Of a stretch of DNA of 64,000 nt, positions 1 through 9,640 are shown one piece after another. Origin of the DNA: Neobacillus soli NBRC 102451 (GTDB lineage Bacteria; Bacillota; Bacilli; Bacillales; Cytobacillaceae); contig NZ_BCVI01000036.1 in NCBI RefSeq assembly GCF_001591665.1, forward strand, positions 1 through 64,000. The letters are read 5' to 3'. The translations under genes and the position numbers were made by a program. The notes beneath the pieces were generated by a model. The model had not been told where the DNA came from. It was given only the letters and a program-made list of their open reading frames with translations, and did not search any database. Numbering within the stretch: the first letter of the stretch is position 1; every line of letters begins with the position of its first letter.

Positions 1-54
1 GGGCGATGGAGCTAGACAGTAGTCAAAGTTCAAAGATTCATATTCTGAAAAATG

Positions 55-375
55 ATTAAAAGTAATGATGAAGACGGCATTAAGAAATAGCTTCAGAGAG
101 CCGGTGGCTGCTGCGAACCGGTGCTATTTCTTAAAAAGTAAAGCGAAAGCTTCTTATAAGCGGCGTAGACTGTCGCAGGGGGCTTGAGCCGGAAACTATT
201 TTGCCCAGCCCTTCTGAACTGGCTGCCGAACGTTTTTAGTAGGCAGTCCCGGGTGAAACCGTTAAATTGTTGAGGCTGCTTTTACTATTATGCAGCAAAA
301 GAGGGTGGCACCACGTTACATCACGTCCCTCATAACAAGACAAATCTGTCTGTTATGAGGGACGTTTTTTTATAT
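55..375 (+). promoter_or_regulatory. T-box leader, probably tRNA-Ser responsive
   Basis: A T-box riboswitch that senses uncharged tRNA and controls the serine operon downstream. The conserved T-box AGGGTGGCACCACG lies at 302-315. GAGGG (301-305) can pair with CCCTC (327-331) as antiterminator, competing with the terminator at 323-365. A stem I distal arm with the CAGAGAG and GGTGGCTGCTG features lies near 93-125. The UGGN of the T-box reads UGGC, which pairs with a tRNA whose discriminator base is G, as in bacterial tRNA-Ser. A candidate specifier codon AGC (Ser) is at 148-150 inside GAAAGCTTC. The specifier is my reading without folding. The 5' end is approximate and no promoter is visible in the window. 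Confidence 0.9.
323..372 (+). terminator. T-box intrinsic terminator
   Basis: A perfect 15-bp stem (323-337 with 351-365) is followed by a run of seven T. It is the off state of the T-box switch. Between it and the first start codon lie about 217 nt with no convincing gene. They contain a small GAGTT/ACTC hairpin near 525-540 and AT-rich sequence. Confidence 0.92.
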
Positions 376-589
376 GGAAAAGGGGCGGAGCTTGAATTAT
401 TATTTCCAATTTGAGCGTAAAATATACATTTTTCACTACGAATTAGGAAAGTTCTGCTTCGCTCACACCGCCTTTATTATGTTGGTATACAGCTTGTAAT
501 CCATTCATTTTCATGAATTGGTTGGGAGTTAAAACTCATAATAGTTTTTATTAGAAAAACAAAAAGAAAATTTGAAAGGATGAGTTTCC

Positions 590-1747
590 ATGTTACTTGA
601 TCAACAATATTTGTTTGCCCCTGGCCCGACACCCATTCCTGATCGCGTGAAAATTGCAATGAATCAACCGATGATCGCCCACCGCAGCCCAGAATTTCCT
701 AGCTTACTTGAAGATGTATCGACCCGCCTTATGCCTGTGTTTGGTTCCGAAAATCCTGTCACGGTTCTAGCGGGGAGCGGGACTTCCGCTTTAGAAACAG
801 CTGCCGTTAATGTGATTGAAGAAAACGATGAGGTTGTTGTCATTGTCGCAGGTGCCTTTGGAGACCGTTTTGCCTCTATTTGTGAAACTTTTGGAGCAAA
901 TGTCCACCGCTTAAACATTGAATGGGGAAAAACGTGCAAACCAGAGCAACTCGAGGATTTTCTGAAGTCCCTTCAAAAAGAAATAAAGGCGGTGTTTGCC
1001 ACCTATTGTGAAACGTCAACAGGTGTCCTTAATCCGATAAAGGATTTGGGCAAAGTTGTGAAAAGGGTAACGAATGCCCTCTACATTGTTGATGGGGTAA
1101 GCTGCATCGGCGCTGTCCCTGTTGATATGAAGGGTTGGAATATTGATATCCTCGTCGCCGGTTCACAAAAAGCGCTTATGCTCCCTCCTGGTTTAGCGTT
1201 TATTGCGATTAATGATGAGGCAAGAGAGGTCATTAGAAACTGTAAAGCTAAACGGTTTTATCTCGACTTAAATCGTTATCTAGCATCCTATGAAAATGAA
1301 AGGTCCACACCCTTTACACCTGCCGTCTCCCTTATTTTCGGTGCGCAGGAGGTTTGCAACATGTTTGAAGAAGAAGGCTTTGAGCAGGTGATCAAACGTC
1401 ATCAGCTTTTAAAAGAGATGGTCCGTGAAGGCTTAAAGGCAATTGAGGTTCCGCTGTTAACATCAGATGAAGATGCTTCTCCAACCGTTACTGCGGTTAG
1501 AACGATAGACGAACCGGCCAAGCAAATCAAAAAAGTCTTAAAGGATAAGTTCGCGATTACACTTGGCGGCGGTCAAAAGAAATTAAAGGGAGAAATTTTC
1601 CGAATCGGACACATGGGGTATTGTACGCCATTTGATGTCATAAAGGTTTTAGGAAGCATTGAAATGACCTTAAAGTTTTTAGATGGAAAAGATGTACTAG
1701 GTACCGCTGTAAAAAGAGCTGAGGAGGTTTGGATTGAACATGTATAA
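590..1747 (+). CDS. Class V PLP aminotransferase (serine/phosphoserine type)
   Basis: A PLP-dependent aminotransferase of the alanine-glyoxylate/serine-pyruvate family, 385 aa. The N-terminal FAPGPTPIP, the PLP-contact Asp168 in YIVDGVSCIG and the Schiff-base Lys194 in AGSQKAL are all visible. The ATG is preceded by GAAAGG nine bases upstream. The gene overlaps serA by 14 nt and sits under a probable serine T-box. The simplest reading is that it supplies the transamination step from 3-phosphohydroxypyruvate to phosphoserine, a job usually done by SerC, which belongs to a different branch of the fold. Serine-glyoxylate or alanine-glyoxylate transamination is the alternative. The fold is certain. 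The substrate is inferred from context. Confidence 0.85.
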   Translation: MLLDQQYLFAPGPTPIPDRVKIAMNQPMIAHRSPEFPSLLEDVSTRLMPVFGSENPVTVLAGSGTSALETAAVNVIEENDEVVVIVAGAFGDRFASICETFGANVHRLNIEWGKTCKPEQLEDFLKSLQKEIKAVFATYCETSTGVLNPIKDLGKVVKRVTNALYIVDGVSCIGAVPVDMKGWNIDILVAGSQKALMLPPGLAFIAINDEAREVIRNCKAKRFYLDLNRYLASYENERSTPFTPAVSLIFGAQEVCNMFEEEGFEQVIKRHQLLKEMVREGLKAIEVPLLTSDEDASPTVTAVRTIDEPAKQIKKVLKDKFAITLGGGQKKLKGEIFRIGHMGYCTPFDVIKVLGSIEMTLKFLDGKDVLGTAVKRAEEVWIEHV

Positions 1748-3383
1748 AGTACTGGTAACCGATGGAATTAGTAATACTGGTTTAGTGAGCCTAATTGAAC
1801 ATCCCCATTTTGTTGTTGAAAGGCAGCCGACTCTTCCTGTGGAAGAATTGAAAAATATTATTGGCAATTACGACGCCCTGATTGTCCGAAGCCAGACAAA
1901 GGTAACCGAAGAACTGCTTCAAGTAGCTGGGAGACTCCGCGTAATAGCCAGAGCGGGTGTCGGGGTCGATAATATTGACGTCAATGCGGCAACTCGAAAA
2001 GGGATTATCGTGATTAACGCTCCAGGCGCTAATACGATTGCCGCAACCGAGCATACCTTAGCGATGATGCTGTCATTAGCTCGAAAAATCCCCCAAGCCC
2101 ATCAAAAAACGGCAGCGGGCGAATGGGACCGTAACTCCTTTAAAGGAGTGGAATTGTACAAAAAGACACTTGGTGTTATCGGCATGGGTAAGATTGGAAC
2201 AGAGGTGGCGAAACGCGCCAAAAGCTTTGGGATGAATATCTTAGGATTTGACCCGTACTTAACAGAGGAGCGGGCAAAGAAACTGGGAATGACGAAAGCA
2301 AGTTTAGATTTAATTGCTCAGGAATCTGATTTTATTACGATTCATACACCATTGACCAATGATACCCGTGGACTAATCAATGATGACTATTTGCAAAAAA
2401 CGAAAAAAGGGGTTCGCTTTGTTAACTGTGCCCGCGGCGGTGTGATTGATGAAAAGGCTTTGGTTCGAGCGATTCAAGCCGGTCATGTAGCAGGAGCAGC
2501 CCTGGATGTTTTTGAAAAAGAACCGGTTGCGGATGTAGAATTGCTACAAAATCCAAATATTATCGTGACACCTCATCTTGGAGCTTCTACTGTAGAGGCA
2601 CAGGAAAAGGTTGCCCAAGAGGTAAGTGCAGAAATCATCGAAATCTTTGAAACCCAGTCAATCCAGAATGCGGTCAATATGCCTCAAATGTCTGGTGAAA
2701 CCCAGGCAAAGCTACAGCCATATTTACTGCTTGGCGATCAAATGGGACAGCTCGTGATTCAATTGTTAAACAAGCAGGCCCCTGATAAAATTGAAATCAA
2801 TTACTATGGCGATTTAATTGATGAAGATACCGAATTGTTGACTCGTACATTGCTAAAAGGCATCTTATCCTATCATTTAAGTGATTCTGTCAATCTCATT
2901 AATGCCCTTCATCTTTTGAAGGAGCAGGGGGTTTCCTATAATGTTGTAAAAAATGCGACAAATAAAGGCTTTGCAAATTATATGGAACTTCGTGTTTCTA
3001 ATGGGGGTGAATCAGCCCAGATTGGCGCAACCGTCCTAAATGGTTACGGTGCGAGAATTTTGAAAATTAACCAATATCGGATTGACGTGAAACCGGAAAA
3101 ATATCTCTTATATATTAAGCACCGTGACGTTCCCGGTATGATTGGCAGGGTCGGCTCTCTACTAGGTGACTACCAAATCAATATTGGAACGATGCAAGTT
3201 GGTCGAACGGAGGTCGGCGGAGAAGCTATTATGGTCTTGACGCTTGATAAAACTTTGGGCGCGGATGTCATTCGTGACTTAACTCTAATTGATGGATTAG
3301 ATGAAGCACAATTACTGGAGTTAGCGAATGTGGATACGTTTGAACCAGGGCATATCGAGCAGGAGAAGGTGGAAAGTCTATAG
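1734..3383 (+). CDS. serA: D-3-phosphoglycerate dehydrogenase
   Basis: First committed enzyme of serine synthesis: oxidises 3-phosphoglycerate to 3-phosphohydroxypyruvate with NAD. It has the long form (about 549 aa): a substrate/NAD Rossmann domain with GVIGMGKIG, catalytic Arg in NCARGGVIDE, Glu in LDVFEKEP and His in TPHLGAS, then an intervening ASB-type domain and a C-terminal ACT domain (HRDVPGMIGRVGSLLG) that normally binds serine as feedback inhibitor. Two starts are possible. TTG at 1734 lies six bases after GAGGAGG (1721-1727), and ATG at 1740 lies twelve bases after it. I keep the TTG because of its spacing. The gene is translationally coupled to the aminotransferase. Confidence 0.97.
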   Translation: MNMYKVLVTDGISNTGLVSLIEHPHFVVERQPTLPVEELKNIIGNYDALIVRSQTKVTEELLQVAGRLRVIARAGVGVDNIDVNAATRKGIIVINAPGANTIAATEHTLAMMLSLARKIPQAHQKTAAGEWDRNSFKGVELYKKTLGVIGMGKIGTEVAKRAKSFGMNILGFDPYLTEERAKKLGMTKASLDLIAQESDFITIHTPLTNDTRGLINDDYLQKTKKGVRFVNCARGGVIDEKALVRAIQAGHVAGAALDVFEKEPVADVELLQNPNIIVTPHLGASTVEAQEKVAQEVSAEIIEIFETQSIQNAVNMPQMSGETQAKLQPYLLLGDQMGQLVIQLLNKQAPDKIEINYYGDLIDEDTELLTRTLLKGILSYHLSDSVNLINALHLLKEQGVSYNVVKNATNKGFANYMELRVSNGGESAQIGATVLNGYGARILKINQYRIDVKPEKYLLYIKHRDVPGMIGRVGSLLGDYQINIGTMQVGRTEVGGEAIMVLTLDKTLGADVIRDLTLIDGLDEAQLLELANVDTFEPGHIEQEKVESL

Positions 3384-3392
3384 GTATAGGAG

Positions 3393-3427
3393 AGAGGGAT
3401 TGCATGCAGGTGCAATCCCTCTTTTCT
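3393..3427 (+). terminator. Terminator after serA
   Basis: A 12-bp perfect stem (AGAGGGATTGCA at 3393-3404 with TGCAATCCCTCT at 3411-3422) is followed by a T-rich tail. It closes the serine operon. Confidence 0.9.
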
Positions 3428-3460
3428 TTATCGGCTTATTTCCTAAAGACTGTTGTTTTT

Positions 3461-3565
3461 TGAATTCGCCCATTTGGATCCGAAATTCGCTCATTGGACC
3501 TTGAAATTCGCCTATTGGAATCCGAAATTCGCCCATTAGACCTTGAAATTCGCCTATTGGAATCC
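3461..3565. repeat. 21-nt tandem repeat, five units
   Basis: Five consecutive units of exactly 21 nt with the core GAAATTCGCCNATTNGA. Units 1, 3 and 5 end in ATCC and units 2 and 4 end in CCTT, so there is also a 42-nt super-period. The array lies in the gap between serA and a convergent gene. A second array with the same period and an ATTCGC core is at 47728-47832. Confidence 0.9.
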
Positions 3566-3703
3566 AGGATTCTCCGTTTGAGAGGTAATTAATTAAATAA
3601 ATCATGAAAATCTAAAAATTTAAGTGTAATTTTACATAAAAAGATTGATTCTTAATGAGTTTAATCTTGATTTATCAAAACATACATAAAAAAACAGCTC
3701 TTT

Positions 3704-4828
3704 CTATAAAATTCCTTTCAAATCAAGCACGGAATCAAGAATATAATCCGCTTCATGCTTTTCAAATTCACTTCTAGCATCTTTGCCGGAAAGGCCTGTT
3801 AAAACAGCGGCAAATTGACAGCCCATTTGTCTTGCAGCCAGAAGATCCGCCAAAGAATCTCCTACAACCAAAACTTCTTCCCCATTCTCGATTGGCAGCG
3901 CCGTGTTTAAACAATCCCCTACAGATGTCCCCTTACCTTTAAGGCCCATAATATAGGTAAAAGGATGCGGCTTCGATAAGGATGTTTGTTCTGATAGCTC
4001 CTGCTCCGCCGCAAACACTTCATCAGCCGTCACAATCCGCTTTACATCAAAATGCTTCAACCAATTTAAATGCTGAAATGGCTGAATCGTTTCAAGCGCC
4101 GGCCTGCCTGTACCAATTCCAATCATGAATCCTGATGCAGTTAAGAATTGAAACACCTCATCGATTCTGTCCCGAGGCGCCAAAGTTGTTTCATTGGCAA
4201 GAAAACCTCTTTTACCTGTTTGTACCGAAGGTCTTCCGGTAGAGGCAAGAACATTCTCATCACCCACATACCATTCCTGGGATACATGCTCACAAATAGA
4301 CCATAGCTCACCCTTTTCGAAAATGGAAGTATCCACCCCGAGCTTCTCCTTCGCCAACACATTCAAATAACCAAGCAATTCCTGCTTCGTCGCCTCTGAC
4401 CGTGTAAAATCCTCCACAAACAAACTAAAATCCATTTTCACATGATAATTACTCAACACCCTGCCAATCTCCAATAATGTTTCTCGATTGATTGGTGCCT
4501 GACACCATTTATTGATTTTTTCAAATTCCGTATCCTTAATTTGCGATAAGAGATGGATAAGTTGGTGGCTGAAGGATAAATAGATCATATCCCAGTTGGC
4601 GTTTAGGCCGCGTGATTTCATTAATTTAAGGACGTTATCATTCTTAAATACTTGCTCTCGGATGGACTTAATTTCAGCTTCATTATATTTCGTTTTAAAT
4701 TTCTCAGGTGACAGCGCCAAATAATTACTGCTAATTAACAGCTCCCACACCGTTAATGCCGAGGCATCAAAATAATGCTCCTCGCTTAACAGCACTCCAT
4801 CTACATCAAACAAAATTGTTTTAATCAT
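3704..4828 (-). CDS. HAD-superfamily phosphatase
   Basis: A haloacid-dehalogenase-type hydrolase, probably a soluble phosphatase. Motif I DVDGVLLS is at the N terminus (FDVDGV). Motif II is probably GIGTGRPA, the motif III Lys is in SKPHPFTY, and motif IV is VVGDSLADLLAA near the C terminus. At about 374 aa it is longer than phosphoglycolate phosphatases because of a roughly 150-residue helical cap insert after motif I. The start is ATG at 4828 rather than the upstream 4843, because GGCGGAG precedes it and motif I then begins at residue 5. The family is clear. The substrate is unknown and the flanking genes give no hint. Confidence 0.8.
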   Translation of the reverse strand: MIKTILFDVDGVLLSEEHYFDASALTVWELLISSNYLALSPEKFKTKYNEAEIKSIREQVFKNDNVLKLMKSRGLNANWDMIYLSFSHQLIHLLSQIKDTEFEKINKWCQAPINRETLLEIGRVLSNYHVKMDFSLFVEDFTRSEATKQELLGYLNVLAKEKLGVDTSIFEKGELWSICEHVSQEWYVGDENVLASTGRPSVQTGKRGFLANETTLAPRDRIDEVFQFLTASGFMIGIGTGRPALETIQPFQHLNWLKHFDVKRIVTADEVFAAEQELSEQTSLSKPHPFTYIMGLKGKGTSVGDCLNTALPIENGEEVLVVGDSLADLLAARQMGCQFAAVLTGLSGKDARSEFEKHEADYILDSVLDLKGIL

Positions 4829-4927
4829 AAACTCCGCCCTCATTTCAAGCTTTACTTTTATACGTTATCGTAACACAGCATCATAAGGTAATTGAAGTAC
4901 ATTTGTTTAAATAGAAGAGAATAATTA

Positions 4928-5041
4928 TTAGAAACGCTTAACCGCAGGGCGGTAGGTTAGAACATCTGCAATCGCTACACCTACCTTTGCTGCTTCCATG
5001 AAGAGGTCCTGCCACCATAATTCCTCGTTTCCAAAAAGCAT
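4928..5041 (-). CDS. Possible 37-aa small protein or gene remnant
   Basis: An open frame of 37 codons with protein-like composition (EELWWQDLFMEAAKVG near the start, ending in AVKRF). The ribosome binding site is weak (AGGAA, 7 nt before the ATG). I do not recognise it. It could be a short real gene or the tail of a lost gene. It is the only protein-like stretch in the gap between the HAD phosphatase and the putrescine genes. Confidence 0.25.
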   Translation of the reverse strand: MLFGNEELWWQDLFMEAAKVGVAIADVLTYRPAVKRF

Positions 5042-5068
5042 ATTTATATTTCCTGAATTACTATTCTT

Positions 5069-5160
5069 GATGGGCGCTCGCTCTGATCTTCCCCCTGTTC
5101 GGACACTCTGCGGGGTCCCAGAGTGCCCATCATGTGGAAAAAAGACCTGGGTTGGGCACT
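5069..5160. other. Three overlapping inverted repeats
   Basis: GATGGGCGCTC (5069-5079), GAGTGCCCATC (5121-5131) and TGGGCACT (5153-5160) can pair in mutually exclusive ways: the first with the second, or the second with the third. A third, perfect hairpin CACTCTG/CAGAGTG lies at 5104-5125. It could be the decayed edge of a mobile repeat or a structured transcript. There is no U-tract and no adjacent start codon, so no function is assigned. Confidence 0.4.
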
Positions 5161-5207
5161 ATGAACTATGAACTATTCTTATTCGCCATTCTCTCTGTCC
5201 CTACCTA

Positions 5208-5265
5208 AATAGCCAGCGAAAACAACCAATGACAAATAAAAGCATTGATTGTTTCACTGGCTATT
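5208..5265. repeat. Long imperfect palindrome downstream of gabD
   Basis: About 23 bp on each side (AATAGCCAGCGAAAACAACC pairing with the strand ending CACTGGCTATT) around an 11-nt loop. It is downstream of the minus-strand aldehyde dehydrogenase and may stabilise or end its transcript. It lacks the T-run of a classical terminator. Confidence 0.6.
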
Positions 5266-5327
5266 CTTCGTGGTTTCTCCTCTGGAAGGAGGATGAAACG
5301 AATTAGGCAGTTACATATTTTTTAAAA

Positions 5328-6785
5328 TTAGAAGTCCAAACCAATCGAGATATATTTCACTTCTAAAAACTCTTCAATCCCGTAATGACCGCCTTCACGG
5401 CCGAGACCGCTCTCTTTATAGCCGCCAAATGGCGCTTGAACGACAGAAGGCAAGGCATCATTCAGCCCAATAATTCCATACTCCAGCTGCTCGGTGATTC
5501 TAAAGGAACGGCTTAAATTCTCAGTATAAACATAGGCTGCTAATCCGTAACACGAGTCATTTGCCCGTGCAATGACTTCCTCTTCTGTTTTGAAGGTCGA
5601 GATTGGCGCGAGCGGGCCAAAAATTTCATCCTGCATACATTCCATATCATCCTGTATGTCAGTCAAAATCGTTGGGGCATAGAAATAGCCGTTTTCTTCA
5701 GCAGGTTTCAGCCCGCTGTAAGTGACCTTTCCACCCTTTTTGAGCGCATCCTTAACAAGTCCGTCTACTTTTTTATACGCAGCCTTATCGATTAGCGGGC
5801 CGATATCCGTGTCCTCTTCAAGTCCATTCCCGACCTTAAGCTTCTCTAATTCCGCTTGAAAAAGCTTGATGAATTCATCTGCGACCCCTTCTTGCACATA
5901 AACCCGATTCGTGCAAATACAGGTTTGACCGGCATTGCGGAATTTCGATTGAACAAGCCCAACGGCAGCTTTTGCTAGATTTGCATCATCCATCACGATA
6001 AACGGCGCATTCCCGCCGAGCTCAAGCGATACCTTCTTTACATTTTCGGCGGCACCGCGCATCAGCGTCTTACCAACCTCAGTCGAACCCGTAAAGGTAA
6101 TTTTCGTCACACGCGGATCCTTTAGCCACACCTCTCCAATCTCAGCGGACCTTCCGGTGACCACGTTTAACACACCGGCAGGGATGCCGGCCTCATGTGC
6201 CAGCTCAACCATTTTCAAAGCGGTAAGTGGTGTTTGGTTTGCTGGTTTCACAACGGCAGTACACCCGGCTGCAAGCGCTGGTGCTACTTTTCTCGTAATC
6301 ATCGCCGCTGGAAAATTCCACGGCGTAATCGCCGCAATGACACCAACCGGTTCTTTCCTAACTAGTATTCTCTTATTAGGGTGAGAGGCTGGAATCGTTT
6401 CACCATAGATCCTTTTTCCCTCTTCCGCATACCAGGAGATAAATCCATTCGCGTACATGACCTCCCCTAGTGCTTCTTTTAAGGGCTTTCCTTGCTCAAT
6501 CGTCATGATTCTAGCGATTTCATGTTTATTTTCTTCTATTAATTGATACCATTTCATCAGGAGTCGATAGCGATCTTCCGCTGTTTTTTTCGACCAGGTT
6601 TTGAAAGCGGTATGTGCAGCATCAACAGCCTGCTTCGCTTCATAAGCACCGCCTGTTGGAACAGCGCCGACAACTTCTTTAGTGGCCGGATTAATGACTT
6701 CTGTATATACTTCATAATCATTCCCGACCCAGTCGCCATTAAGGTACATCGGATAAATTTGGTAGTTTTTCTTTACAACATCCAT
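5328..6785 (-). CDS. gabD: Succinate-semialdehyde dehydrogenase
   Basis: Oxidises succinate semialdehyde to succinate with NAD(P), the last step from GABA to the TCA cycle. An aldehyde dehydrogenase of about 485 aa, with the N-terminal cofactor domain (ITPWNFPAAM, FTGSTEVGK), general-base Glu in LELGGNAPF and nucleophile Cys in NAGQTCICTNR. The start at 6785 (MDVVKK) is chosen over 6818 because GGGGGAG lies just upstream. The preceding gabT stop codon ends one base before this start, so the two are cotranscribed. A glutarate-semialdehyde role is possible, but the putrescine context favours succinate semialdehyde. Confidence 0.92.
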   Translation of the reverse strand: MDVVKKNYQIYPMYLNGDWVGNDYEVYTEVINPATKEVVGAVPTGGAYEAKQAVDAAHTAFKTWSKKTAEDRYRLLMKWYQLIEENKHEIARIMTIEQGKPLKEALGEVMYANGFISWYAEEGKRIYGETIPASHPNKRILVRKEPVGVIAAITPWNFPAAMITRKVAPALAAGCTAVVKPANQTPLTALKMVELAHEAGIPAGVLNVVTGRSAEIGEVWLKDPRVTKITFTGSTEVGKTLMRGAAENVKKVSLELGGNAPFIVMDDANLAKAAVGLVQSKFRNAGQTCICTNRVYVQEGVADEFIKLFQAELEKLKVGNGLEEDTDIGPLIDKAAYKKVDGLVKDALKKGGKVTYSGLKPAEENGYFYAPTILTDIQDDMECMQDEIFGPLAPISTFKTEEEVIARANDSCYGLAAYVYTENLSRSFRITEQLEYGIIGLNDALPSVVQAPFGGYKESGLGREGGHYGIEEFLEVKYISIGLDF

Positions 6786-6786
6786 T

Positions 6787-8157
6787 TTATTCTCCCCCAA
6801 CCGATAAGGCAGAGTCATTTAGATAAACTGCCTCCATTGCTTCCTCAAGAATTTGTAAACCTTCTTCAAGCTGGTCATCCGTGATTGTTAATGGCATCAA
6901 AATGCGAATCACATTTCCATAAAGGCCGGCACTAAGTAACATAAGCCCACGTTCGCCTGCCGCCTTAACAATTTTTCCAACCGCCTCTTTATCAGGAGTT
7001 TTCGATTGCCTGTCCTTAACGATTTCCATTGCACACATTGCTCCAAGGCCTCGGACATCACCAATCCCCTCGAAACGGTCCGCCAAAAGATGCATCTTTT
7101 CAAGCACTCTATCTCCCAATTTCTCGGCCCGGTCATTGAGGCCTTCACTTTCAATAATATCTAAAACCGTCAAGGCTGCCCGGCAGCCAAGAGGACTTCC
7201 TGAATAAGTACCGCCAATCTCTCCAACTGCAGCAGCATCCATAATTTCCGTCCTGCCAATCAGGCCGCTGATAGGAACACCGGCCCCCATTGATTTCGAA
7301 ATGGTAATCAAATCTGGGACAACATCAAAATGATCAATCGCAAAATATTTACCCGTCCGGGCAAACCCGGTTTGAATCTCATCAGCAACAAACAACATCC
7401 CATGCTGGGTACAGATTTCTCTTACTCGTTGAACAAAGGCGGTGTCAGGCACTATAAATCCGCCTTCCCCCTGCACAGGTTCCATGACGACAGCCGCGAT
7501 TGTTTCTGGAGCGACCTCCGCCAGTAAAAACTGTTCAAATTGCTCAATAATCATTACGTTATATTGCTGCTCAGTCATTCCTTCCGGGCGTCGATAGACA
7601 TATGGATAGGGCGCCTTGTAAACCTCCGGTGCAAAAGGCCCAAACCCAAATTTATACGGCTTTACCTTGCTTGTCATTGTCATCGTCATTAACGTCCGGC
7701 CGTGGAAGCCCCGCGTAAACGAGATGATTCCTTGCCGTTTCGTATATTTCCTGGCAATCTTCACCGCGTTTTCAACCGCTTCGGCACCGCTGTTAAAAAA
7801 AGCAGCCTGTTTATCGAAATCTCCGGGAGCAAGTTTGCAGAGCCGCTCGGCCAACGAAATATACGATTCGTACATCATCACATTAAAGCCCGTGTGAACA
7901 AATTGACTTGCCTGTTCTTGAAGCGCCCTAACCACCCTCGGGTGAGAGTGACCGACGTTCAACGTCCCAATCGCACCGGCGAAATCTATATAGGTGTTGG
8001 CGTCGACATCCTCGACAAGGGCACCTTGTGCTTTTTTTACAAAGGAATGGCAATTATTGCTAATCCCTTTTGGAACATATTTATTTCTTCGCTCCAATAA
8101 TTCCTGCGATATAGGTCCGGGAATCGCTGTTTGGAGCTTCACATATTTCTTTTCCAC
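6787..8157 (-). CDS. gabT: 4-aminobutyrate aminotransferase
   Basis: Class III PLP aminotransferase (456 aa) that moves the amino group of GABA to 2-oxoglutarate, giving succinate semialdehyde for the next gene. Visible features: FNSGAEAVENAVKIAR, RGFHGRT, the PLP Asp in FVADEIQTGFARTGK and the Schiff-base Lys in TISKSMGAGVPISG. The start is a GTG with GGGAGGTG upstream. It lies between the putrescine aminotransferase and gabD in one minus-strand operon that starts at the sigma-54 promoter near 11180. Confidence 0.93.
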   Translation of the reverse strand: MEKKYVKLQTAIPGPISQELLERRNKYVPKGISNNCHSFVKKAQGALVEDVDANTYIDFAGAIGTLNVGHSHPRVVRALQEQASQFVHTGFNVMMYESYISLAERLCKLAPGDFDKQAAFFNSGAEAVENAVKIARKYTKRQGIISFTRGFHGRTLMTMTMTSKVKPYKFGFGPFAPEVYKAPYPYVYRRPEGMTEQQYNVMIIEQFEQFLLAEVAPETIAAVVMEPVQGEGGFIVPDTAFVQRVREICTQHGMLFVADEIQTGFARTGKYFAIDHFDVVPDLITISKSMGAGVPISGLIGRTEIMDAAAVGEIGGTYSGSPLGCRAALTVLDIIESEGLNDRAEKLGDRVLEKMHLLADRFEGIGDVRGLGAMCAMEIVKDRQSKTPDKEAVGKIVKAAGERGLMLLSAGLYGNVIRILMPLTITDDQLEEGLQILEEAMEAVYLNDSALSVGGE

Positions 8158-8209
8158 TATTTCCGCACCTCCCTTTTAAATACATACTTTAAAAATTTAC
8201 CGTTTATTC

Positions 8210-9640
<1,431 letters not shown>

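Noticed and set aside
3378-3605. 75-codon minus-strand frame with a GEF-type heptad repeat
   Set aside because: It is produced by the 21-nt DNA repeat, which keeps the frame open. It has no ribosome binding site and overlaps the serA terminator.
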